Positions 9,979 to 16,691 of a stretch of DNA of 64,000 bases are shown one piece after another. Made by a program: the position numbers and the translations under genes. The notes beneath the pieces were generated by a model. The model was not told the DNA's origin. It did not search any database and saw only the letters and a program-made list of their open reading frames with translations. The stretch lies in contig QCJK01000003.1 of the NCBI GenBank assembly GCA_003216075.1, positions 1-64,000 on the forward strand, in the 5' to 3' direction. This DNA is from Prochlorococcus sp. AG-409-B05 (lineage in GTDB: Bacteria; Cyanobacteriota; Cyanobacteriia; PCC-6307; Cyanobiaceae). Every line of letters begins with the position of its first letter. The stretch's first letter is position 1.

Positions 9979-11082
9979 TCAAGCCTTCAGCCCGATTCTT
10001 TCTCCGCCGTAACCAGATCCATCTAGTGTTTTATAACACCAATCACGATTTGCCAAGTACCAATCAACCGTTTTCTTCAAACCGCTGTTAAAATCATGCA
10101 ATGGTTTCCAACCTAATTCATTAGTAATTCGGCTAGAGTTAATTGCATAGCGCAAGTCATGACCTGGACGATCTATTACTTTTGTAATTAAATCTTTATA
10201 GGAATGCTTGACAGGAATACGTTCATCCAAAAGATCACAAATCAACTCGACTAATTTTTTATTTGTGCACTCTCCATACCCACCAATACAATAATTTCTA
10301 CCTTCTATTCCCTGAGTGGCCGCGAGTAATAAAGCATCAACATGGTCTTCAACATACAACCAATCTCGAACATTTTCTCCATCTCCATATAAGGGTATTT
10401 TATCTCCAGCCAAAGCTTTCAAAATAACAACAGGGATTAATTTCTCAGGGAATTGCCAAGGACCATAATTATTCGAACAATTAGTTAAAATTATAGGTAA
10501 TCCATAAGTATGATGCCAGGCATTAACAAAATGATCACTGGCCGCCTTGCTGGCTGAATAAGGACTTCTTGGATCATATGAAGTATTTTCAGAAAAATAA
10601 CCTTGCTCTCCTAAAGATCCAAATACTTCATCAGTACTAATATGATGAAAACGAAAATTGTTCTTACGATCATTAGGCATCCCCTCCCAATGTAGAAGCA
10701 CAGCCTGTAATAAATTAAATGTTCCAATCACATTGCTCTCCAAAAAAACTTTTGGAGAGTCAATAGAACGATCTACATGACTCTCAGCTGCTAAATGTAG
10801 TACAAGGTCAGGATTAGCATAGCGAATCGCTTCTAAAGTTTTTTCATGATCACTTAGATCTACTCGCATAAAATGATATCGATCAATAGATTTTTTTCCT
10901 ATATTGGATAAAAGCAGATCGATTGATGTCAAGTCACTTGCATATCCATATTTATCTAAATTGAAAATAGATGCATGTGTTTCTTTCAGCAATCTACGGA
11001 TAATAGCTCCGCCAATAAAGCCAGCTCCGCCAGTGACTAAGATGCGACGGGTGTTATCAAATGAAGCAGAGTAATTAATCAA
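9979..11082 (-). CDS. rfbB: dTDP-glucose 4,6-dehydratase
   Basis: A 367-residue member of the short-chain dehydrogenase/reductase family that makes dTDP-4-keto-6-deoxyglucose. It has ILVTGGAGFIGGAIIRRLL near residue 14, LAAESHVDRSID near 97, HISTDEVFG near 147 and SPYSASKAASDHF with the catalytic Y-x3-K. NCSNNYGPWQFPEKLIP is the RmlB fingerprint. It is the last gene of the rfbA-C-D-B operon, 45 bases after rfbD. It acts before rfbC and rfbD in dTDP-L-rhamnose synthesis, although it is last in gene order. Confidence 0.95.
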   Translation of the reverse strand: MINYSASFDNTRRILVTGGAGFIGGAIIRRLLKETHASIFNLDKYGYASDLTSIDLLLSNIGKKSIDRYHFMRVDLSDHEKTLEAIRYANPDLVLHLAAESHVDRSIDSPKVFLESNVIGTFNLLQAVLLHWEGMPNDRKNNFRFHHISTDEVFGSLGEQGYFSENTSYDPRSPYSASKAASDHFVNAWHHTYGLPIILTNCSNNYGPWQFPEKLIPVVILKALAGDKIPLYGDGENVRDWLYVEDHVDALLLAATQGIEGRNYCIGGYGECTNKKLVELICDLLDERIPVKHSYKDLITKVIDRPGHDLRYAINSSRITNELGWKPLHDFNSGLKKTVDWYLANRDWCYKTLDGSGYGGERIGLKA

Positions 11083-11127
11083 AATAATGAAAAACGGTCA
11101 AAAAGTAATTAATCAGTAAGTTGCTAC

Positions 11128-12024
11128 TCATGAAGAAGATAGGTCTGCACGTAATTGATGCAATACCTTTGCCAAAGATGTCCGCCAAAATCTTTGATCA
11201 AGCCTTAAAAGTTTTGAAGTACTACTGCAATCCAGTAATGAATAACTAGGCCTTTGGGCAGGTGTTGGGTAATCAGGAGTCGAAATAGGTTTCAAATCTG
11301 CTGCACGTTGGATAAGCCCATTCTGAACCGCTAATTCTCCAATTGCAAAAGCAAAATCATACCAACTTGCTACTCCTGCATCGCTCCAATGAAAAAGACG
11401 TCGATTCACAAGCTCTTTTTCCAGCATAATGACTCTCCAACATGCTTCAGCCAATGTGAAAGTTGAAGTTGGAGAGCCTATTTGATCAGCTACAACTTTC
11501 AAGACGTGACCAGCTGATGCTCTATCTGCATGCAATCTAAGCATTGTCTTACAAAAATTCTTTCCCACTGGACCATAAACCCAACTAGTTCTTAAGACTC
11601 TTGCACCCTCAAACTTCAAAGCTGCTTTTTCACCAGCTGCCTTACTGGATCCATACACACTTAAAGGATTAACAAGCTGATCAATCTTGTAGGGGATGCC
11701 TTGATTACCATCAAAAACAAAATCCGTACTTATTTGCAGCAAACGTCCTCCATATTCAGAAAGTGCTTCTACAAAAGCCGCAGGGGCTTCAGCATTAACT
11801 GCAAAAGCAATTTCAGGCTCAATTTCAGCTTGATCCACTGCTGTATAAGCACCTGAATTAATGACCCAAGCTGGCCTATGATTACGAACAATTTCTATGC
11901 AAGCATTGGAGTTTGCAAGATCACATTGCGCTCTGGTGCAAGTTATTAATTCTATATTCGGTGGTACAAACTTTTGCAAAGCATGACCAAGTTGTCCACT
12001 CGATCCAGTTAATAATACCTTCAT
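11128..12024 (-). CDS. rfbD: dTDP-4-dehydrorhamnose reductase
   Basis: A 298-residue NADPH-dependent reductase for the last step to dTDP-L-rhamnose. The N-terminus [18 protein letters not shown] is the Rossmann motif. NSGAYTAVDQAEIEPE near residue 55 and STDFVFDG near 98 are followed by LSVYGSSKAAGEKA with the Y-x3-K pair, and VLRTSWVYG is typical of RmlD. It overlaps the end of rfbC by 4 bases, which suggests translational coupling. Confidence 0.95.
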   Translation of the reverse strand: MKVLLTGSSGQLGHALQKFVPPNIELITCTRAQCDLANSNACIEIVRNHRPAWVINSGAYTAVDQAEIEPEIAFAVNAEAPAAFVEALSEYGGRLLQISTDFVFDGNQGIPYKIDQLVNPLSVYGSSKAAGEKAALKFEGARVLRTSWVYGPVGKNFCKTMLRLHADRASAGHVLKVVADQIGSPTSTFTLAEACWRVIMLEKELVNRRLFHWSDAGVASWYDFAFAIGELAVQNGLIQRAADLKPISTPDYPTPAQRPSYSLLDCSSTSKLLRLDQRFWRTSLAKVLHQLRADLSSS

Positions 12025-12629
12025 ACAAATAAGTCCTTATCTTTTATATTAGTAATTAATTGTGCAGATTTATCTTTTTCTGAAAGTAACAATTGATTCC
12101 GACACTTAGGCCAAGCAATATTTAAAAATGGATCATCCCAAAGTATTGCTCTCTCAGTATCTGGATCCCAATAATTTGTAGTCTTATACAAAACTTCTGC
12201 GTGATCTGAAATAGTTAAAAAGCCATGCGCAAATCCGACAGGAATCCACAACTGTTGCTGATTCTTTGCACTTAAAGAAGCACCAACCCATTTGCCAAAT
12301 GTCATGGAACTTCGACGCAAATCAACCGCTACATCAAAAATCTCACCAACTATGCATCGCACAAGCTTTCCCTGAGGGCAAGGTTCAACTTGATAATGCA
12401 AGCCACGTAAAACACCTTTCTCAGAACGAGAATGATTATCTTGAACAAACTTCACTTCTGGCTGTCCAACACTAGATAGGATTTCGATCCAAACGTTTTG
12501 ATTCCAGCTTTCAAAGAAAAAACCACGTGAATCTCCAAATAGCCTTGGAGTTAAAAGCAGTGGACCTTGCACAGACTCCCCATTTTGATTGAAAAGAGCT
12601 TCAGCCTGCATTTGAAAATCCTGAATCAT
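12021..12629 (-). CDS. rfbC: dTDP-4-dehydrorhamnose 3,5-epimerase
   Basis: This cupin-fold epimerase acts on dTDP-4-keto-6-deoxyglucose. It shows [34 protein letters not shown] with the catalytic His, [18 protein letters not shown], and [14 protein letters not shown] longer frame reaches back to 12719 inside rfbA. The ATG at 12629 overlaps the rfbA stop as ATGA and gives 202 residues, close to the family size, so I take that as the start. It lies between rfbA and rfbD, overlapping both by four bases. Confidence 0.93.
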   Translation of the reverse strand: MIQDFQMQAEALFNQNGESVQGPLLLTPRLFGDSRGFFFESWNQNVWIEILSSVGQPEVKFVQDNHSRSEKGVLRGLHYQVEPCPQGKLVRCIVGEIFDVAVDLRRSSMTFGKWVGASLSAKNQQQLWIPVGFAHGFLTISDHAEVLYKTTNYWDPDTERAILWDDPFLNIAWPKCRNQLLLSEKDKSAQLITNIKDKDLFV

Positions 12630-13501
12630 TTGTTCTCTAGCAATTGCAAGAGATAATCCCCATATCCACTTTTCCTTAATGGACCTGCAATTGCAGCCAA
12701 TTGCTCTGAACTGATCCAACCTTGCCGCCAGGCAACCTCCTCAGGACAGCCAACCTTTAGGCCCTGACGGTGTTCAAGAGTTCTGATATATGCAGATGCC
12801 TCATGCAATGAATCACAAGTACCAGTATCAAGCCATGCAGTTCCACGCCCCATGAGTTCAACCCTTAATGAACCTTCCGCTAAATACTGTCGATTAAGAT
12901 CTGTAATTTCGAGCTCACCTCGCAAAGAAGGTCGAACTTGCTTCGCTCTTTCTACCACAGTGTCATCATAAAAATATAATCCAGTAACTGCATATCTACT
13001 TTTAGGTGTCACAGGCTTTTCCTCAATGCTCAAGACACTGCCATCCGGAGAAAATTCAACAACTCCATAACGATCAGGATCACGCACTGGATAGGCAAAA
13101 ACAGTTGCTGATGCATTAGAGCGATTGCTAGCAAGCAATTGTGGCACTAGGTCATGCCCATGAAAAAGATTGTCTCCAAGGACTAATGCTGCGGAGGATT
13201 GTGCCAAAAAATCCTCTCCTATTAAAAAAGCTTGAGCCAATCCATCAGGACTATGCTGTACTGCATATTTAATGCTGATACCAAAAGATGTGCCGTCTCC
13301 TAATAATCGTTTGAAAGTAGATTCATCATCTGGAGTGGTAATAATTAAGATTTCTCTGATCCCTGCCAACATCAAGGTAGTAAGGGGATAAAACACCATC
13401 GGCTTGTCATAGACAGGCAGTAATTGTTTACTAACAGCCCGCGTGATTGGATGTAGCCGTGTTCCACTTCCACCAGCAAGAATAATGCCCTTTCTAGTCA
13501 T
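12626..13501 (-). CDS. rfbA: Glucose-1-phosphate thymidylyltransferase
   Basis: A 291-residue nucleotidyltransferase that makes dTDP-glucose from dTTP and glucose-1-phosphate. [17 protein letters not shown] at the N-terminus is the nucleotide-binding signature, followed by [31 protein letters not shown] and [20 protein letters not shown] are family landmarks. It is the first gene of the dTDP-rhamnose operon and diverges from the acetyltransferase gene at 13544 across a short gap. Confidence 0.96.
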   Translation of the reverse strand: MTRKGIILAGGSGTRLHPITRAVSKQLLPVYDKPMVFYPLTTLMLAGIREILIITTPDDESTFKRLLGDGTSFGISIKYAVQHSPDGLAQAFLIGEDFLAQSSAALVLGDNLFHGHDLVPQLLASNRSNASATVFAYPVRDPDRYGVVEFSPDGSVLSIEEKPVTPKSRYAVTGLYFYDDTVVERAKQVRPSLRGELEITDLNRQYLAEGSLRVELMGRGTAWLDTGTCDSLHEASAYIRTLEHRQGLKVGCPEEVAWRQGWISSEQLAAIAGPLRKSGYGDYLLQLLENK

Positions 13502-13543
13502 AATGACCTTTCATTGGGAAGATGCTGCCATGAACCAAAGATA

Positions 13544-14011
13544 ATGGCAGAAATTCACTTGATTCAACACGCCCCTGGGGCTCCTGGACTCCGTTGTTTG
13601 GGGCTAGGTCCAAGGCTATTACCCAGTCGAGGCCTTCTCAAACTAAAAAGTTTATTTGACAAGCATGCATTTTGGGCTTCTGGCCGCACCATTCCAGAAA
13701 TCAAAAGCCTCTTAACTAGGAGCTCAGTAGTTGTATCCCTTTGGCGAGGGAAAAGAATGGTGGGTTTTGGGAGGGCAACAAGTGATGGCATCTATCGAGC
13801 TACCCTCTGGGACATTGTTGTAGCTGATGACTTACAAGGACGTGGATTTGGTCGAAAAGTAGTCAAAGCTCTACTAAATGCACCTTCAATACGAGAAGTG
13901 GAGCGGGTTTACCTTATGACCACTAATAGGAGTGAATTCTATCAACAATTAGGTTTTGAACGCGTAGCCAGCCAGCAGCTTCTAGTACAAACTAGAAATC
14001 GTGATAAGTGA
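13544..14011 (+). CDS. GNAT-family N-acetyltransferase
   Basis: This 155-residue protein has LWDIVVADDLQGRGFGRKV near residue 93, whose Q-x-x-G-x-G/A core binds acetyl-CoA, and a C-terminal YQQLGFERV typical of GNAT folds. A TTG at 13514 would add ten residues, but the ATG at 13544 is the more likely start. It diverges from rfbA and need not belong to the glycan locus. Its acyl acceptor (amine, protein or small molecule) is unknown. Confidence 0.75.
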   Translation: MAEIHLIQHAPGAPGLRCLGLGPRLLPSRGLLKLKSLFDKHAFWASGRTIPEIKSLLTRSSVVVSLWRGKRMVGFGRATSDGIYRATLWDIVVADDLQGRGFGRKVVKALLNAPSIREVERVYLMTTNRSEFYQQLGFERVASQQLLVQTRNRDK

Positions 14012-14348
14012 TTCTTTAAAGCAAATAATCCTGAATTGATTGCAGACATTCAAAAAATATTTTGTCTCCAGCTCGCAAAGTACCCACATTGTCAGATGCA
14101 ACATATCTCCCTAATAGGCTTAATTTCTATCCAAACAACAACTCCGATCTTCTTCCGATCCCTTACCTCCAAATACAAGGTTCAAGAATTCATTCAAATC
14201 TATATATAGTGTATAGATTAGCAAATATTCCGTACTTGACGCTATAGTTGGAGGGTAGTCAAATCAAGAGTATATAAAATTTCCAATTCCAGGCTAATTT
14301 TTTCAGGGAAATTACTAAATTTTTATCTTCTTTATCAGGGAGTTTCTC
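14012..14348. other. Intergenic stretch, no gene supported
   Basis: About 340 bases separate the acetyltransferase from the tiny Hli-like gene. A 61-codon open frame starting with TTG at 14062 has no ribosome site and an unconvincing composition. The AT-rich stretch TATATAAAAT near 14271-14280 could be part of a promoter for the Hli-like gene, but I see no well-spaced -35 partner. Nothing else is supportable here. Confidence 0.4.
14337..14342 (+). promoter_or_regulatory. Strong Shine-Dalgarno site for the Hli-like mini-gene
   Basis: AGGGAG lies six bases before the ATG at 14349. An in-frame stop at 14316-14318 and no other start codon upstream make this site the main evidence that the 31-codon frame is translated. 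Confidence 0.6.
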
Positions 14349-14444
14349 ATGATTTCCTTCGCAAGACTTAGTAAAGCAGAAGTTATACATGGAAGATTTG
14401 CTTGGATTGCTTTGGTGGCATTTCTATTAATACTGATTTTGTAA
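14349..14444 (+). CDS. Very short high-light-inducible (Hli)-like protein
   Basis: This frame of 31 codons encodes MISFARLSKAEVIHGRFAW followed by a hydrophobic tail ending in LLILIL. Residues E11, H14, R16 and A18 follow the E-x-x-N-x-R-x-A-M-x-G chlorophyll-binding motif of Hli proteins, with H replacing N, W replacing M and A replacing G. Hli proteins are single-helix thylakoid proteins that bind chlorophyll and carotenoid and protect photosystem II assembly. Most are 40-100 residues, so this one is at the lower limit and consists of little more than the helix. A good ribosome site supports translation. It could also be a relic of a longer hli gene. Confidence 0.62.
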   Translation: MISFARLSKAEVIHGRFAWIALVAFLLILIL

Positions 14445-14668
14445 TTAATGGCTTTAAAAGCCCAAAGTTTCTAAGGGCATTTAAGGAATTAAAAATTTTC
14501 AAACGTAGGAATTGATTCTCGAAAAATCAAAATTGCATCTTTTAATCTCAAACAGAAGAAATAACTGGGAATTTCAACTAGCAGTAATAAACACTCTAGC
14601 GAAACCACTCATGACATTTATTGTGATACTTCCTAAAACTTTAGTAGAGCCTCTATAGGTAAATATCC

Positions 14669-14869
14669 ATGGGAACAAAATGGCGATACCCTATAGATGA
14701 TCAAATTCATCTACAAGATACTCTCGCGGAAACTGTTTCCAACGCTATTTCCCGAATTGAATCCCTCAGCGGAAAAGACAGTCTTTGTCTCGTACAAGAG
14801 TATAGAGAATGGTTGGGATCCGAATCTGGAGATGATGATGTATTAGCACTACGAAAATTCCAAAAGTAA
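14669..14869 (+). CDS. Hypothetical 66-residue protein
   Basis: This small acidic protein contains IDDQIHLQDTLAETVSNAIS and ends in DDDVLALRKFQK. An AGG six bases or so before the ATG at 14669 is a weak ribosome site. No membrane segment or known motif is visible. It is followed by an imperfect hairpin (14888-14906) and by the convergent DUF4278 gene. I do not recognise the family; composition suggests a real protein rather than a chance frame. Confidence 0.5.
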   Translation: MGTKWRYPIDDQIHLQDTLAETVSNAISRIESLSGKDSLCLVQEYREWLGSESGDDDVLALRKFQK

Positions 14870-14943
14870 TAGCAGACCAAAGAAAAAGCCCCGAAATACG
14901 AGGCTAATAAAGTAAGAGTTTTAATACTTTAAATTCACCATCC

Positions 14944-15117
14944 TTATCCTACTTTTGTATATTGTTGTCCACGATAGGTCAATACAGTGTGTTTAATGGA
15001 TGCTTGTTCTTGTCTACTTGTGTAAACGTTTCGACGATAGGTCAATACTTTAGGTTGCTTTTCTGAAGCTTCCTTATGCTGTACATACTCGTGACCGCGG
15101 TAAAGCAGAGTAGTCAT
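14944..15117 (-). CDS. DUF4278 small repeat protein
   Basis: This 57-residue protein is too short for standard ORF cut-offs. It has three copies of the L-x-Y-R-G/R-x-x-Y motif: LLYRGHEYV at the start, VLTYRRNVYT in the middle and VLTYRGQQYTK at the end. DUF4278 is a cyanobacterial domain of unknown role defined by this motif. The last two copies are encoded by a 15-base exact DNA repeat 63 bases apart, that is, a 21-codon period. The stop is TAA at 14944-14946. Function is unknown; its abundance in marine picocyanobacteria suggests a regulatory or stress role, which is inference. Confidence 0.8.
   Translation of the reverse strand: MTTLLYRGHEYVQHKEASEKQPKVLTYRRNVYTSRQEQASIKHTVLTYRGQQYTKVG
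14971..15048 (-). repeat. 15-base direct repeat inside the DUF4278 gene
   Basis: ACGATAGGTCAATAC occurs at 14971-14985 and again at 15034-15048. The two copies are in frame, 21 codons apart, and each encodes the VLTYR core of the repeat motif. This suggests the gene grew by internal duplication. Confidence 0.85.
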
Positions 15118-15500
15118 AGTTCAGAACCCGATAGCGACCCAAGTCCCCGTTCCCTGGCTTGAATCTAACTGCGCCTCACCCTGAAGCGAGGTGAACGTTT
15201 ATGTAGCCGTTGCTACAACTTCAATTATGCACTAAAAGAATGTGTATGTCATTAATTGCAATAAAAACTGAGAAAAGAAGCATTGCCAATGCCTTCCTAA
15301 AGTTCTCACAAGAAAGTCATACCAAACTTTTTAGAGCTAGGCCCCCTCAATAACTAACCAAAAGCTTTTGGTATCGCGGAGAAAAATTAATTCATTAATT
15401 AGCCACAGGAATCAGCTCAAGTATTGAAGGAGCCAAGCAATTAAATCGGCTTTGTCGGATAATGAATGTCAATGCTTATAAAAGCTGAGCAAGTCTGAAA
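15118..15500. other. Intergenic stretch with a perfect palindrome
   Basis: About 380 bases lie between two divergent genes, the DUF4278 gene and the SbcD-like gene. No credible open frame is visible. The main feature is the 16-base perfect palindrome at 15357-15372; otherwise the sequence is AT-rich with scattered short repeats such as ATTAATTCATTAATT near 15388. Confidence 0.5.
15357..15372. repeat. 16-base perfect palindrome
   Basis: ACCAAAAGCTTTTGGT reads the same on both strands. It lies about 130 bases before the SbcD-like start and about 240 bases from the divergent DUF4278 start. With no loop and no U-run it looks more like a protein-binding site than a terminator, but its role is unknown. 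Confidence 0.6.
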
Positions 15501-16685
15501 TTGGCACGTTTTATCCACACAGCTGATTGGCAGATAGGCAAACCTTTTCTGCAGATTAAAGATGAGCAGAAGCGATTCAAGCTGAGACAAGAACGCTTGA
15601 ATGCCATTGGTCGCATTCGAGAAGTTGCTCGAATGCAAGAATCACAATTCGTCTTAATTGCAGGGGATCTTTTCGATTCACCAACACCTTCAAGTTCTGT
15701 CGTTACGGAAGTTTTGGAGGTGATTGGAGAAATGAATGTTCCTGTCCTTGTTATTCCTGGGAACCATGATCATGGAGCTTTAGGAACTGTTTGGCATACA
15801 GATGATTTCAACAAGTACCAAAAGCAGATGGCGCCTAACCTTTTGCTTGTACTAGATAGTCAGCCAGTTGAGATTGAAGACACAGTTGTTCTTCCCTGTC
15901 CGCTATTACGAAATAAGGACAATACTGACCCAACGCTTTGGCTGAGAAATTTTGATTGGAGCACTATATCTTCTACGAAACCAAGGATTGTTCTTGCCCA
16001 TGGTGGTGTTCATGAGTTTGGTGGACGGGATTACTCCTTTGACGATGAAGCACAATCTGGAGCAAATAATTTAATCGATCTCAATCAGCTACCAATCGAT
16101 GAGATTGACTACATCGCGTTAGGCGATTGGCACAATCTCAAGCAAGTCAGTAAGAAAGCTTGGTATGCAGGGACTCCAGAGCCTGATCGTTTTGACCAAG
16201 GTGAGAACAATCAACGAGGGCAAGTTCTGCAAATAGATGTTTCTCGCAGTCAACAACCAGAGGTGAAAAGTATTCCTACTGGACGCATTCAATGGCACAA
16301 CATAAGTTTTAGATTTAACAGCGATACAGATCTTAATCGCTTTGAACGTCAGATTGAAGATCTAACTGCTGGTCGTGTTTCCCGAGATCTATTGAGAGTT
16401 GAAATTAGTGGAGGGTTGAGCCTTTCAGGACATCATCGCTATGAGCTGTTAAAAGCGGACCTTGACAATAAGTTGTTGAGACTACGTATTAAAGGAGAAT
16501 GTCATCAAGCACCTGAAGCTGGCGAACTCGAAAAACTCACAAGAAATATTGAAGATCCTTTAATTGCACAGGTCGCAAGTCGACTGCAAGAACGCTTAAA
16601 CAGAGAAGAAGGTCAAGACTCTGAACAAGCTTCGATTACGCGTGTAGCTCTTTGTGAGTTGTACCGATTTGCGGTGAAAGGCTAA
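15501..16685 (+). CDS. SbcD/Mre11-like DNA exonuclease subunit (YhaO-like)
   Basis: A 394-residue metallophosphoesterase with the Mre11 motifs in order: HTADWQIG at residue 6, AGDLFDS near 54, GNHDH near 87, HGGVHEFGG near 170, and ALGDWHNL near 211. These residues bind two manganese ions in nucleases of DNA repair. The start is TTG at 15501; an in-frame stop at 15486-15488 leaves only TTG or CTG. The partner ATPase gene follows 6 bases downstream. The pair resembles SbcD-SbcC or the YhaO-YhaN system; I favour the latter because the ATPase lacks a visible zinc hook. It likely processes double-strand DNA ends. Confidence 0.85.
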   Translation: MARFIHTADWQIGKPFLQIKDEQKRFKLRQERLNAIGRIREVARMQESQFVLIAGDLFDSPTPSSSVVTEVLEVIGEMNVPVLVIPGNHDHGALGTVWHTDDFNKYQKQMAPNLLLVLDSQPVEIEDTVVLPCPLLRNKDNTDPTLWLRNFDWSTISSTKPRIVLAHGGVHEFGGRDYSFDDEAQSGANNLIDLNQLPIDEIDYIALGDWHNLKQVSKKAWYAGTPEPDRFDQGENNQRGQVLQIDVSRSQQPEVKSIPTGRIQWHNISFRFNSDTDLNRFERQIEDLTAGRVSRDLLRVEISGGLSLSGHHRYELLKADLDNKLLRLRIKGECHQAPEAGELEKLTRNIEDPLIAQVASRLQERLNREEGQDSEQASITRVALCELYRFAVKG

Positions 16686-16691
16686 ATAGCG

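Noticed and set aside
12630-12719. N-terminal extension of rfbC into rfbA
   Set aside because: The ATGA overlap at 12626-12629 gives the usual family length, and the extension lies inside rfbA in another frame.
14062-14247. 61-codon open frame starting TTG
   Set aside because: It has no ribosome site, a proline/asparagine-rich composition and no recognisable motif. It most likely arose by chance in a gap.
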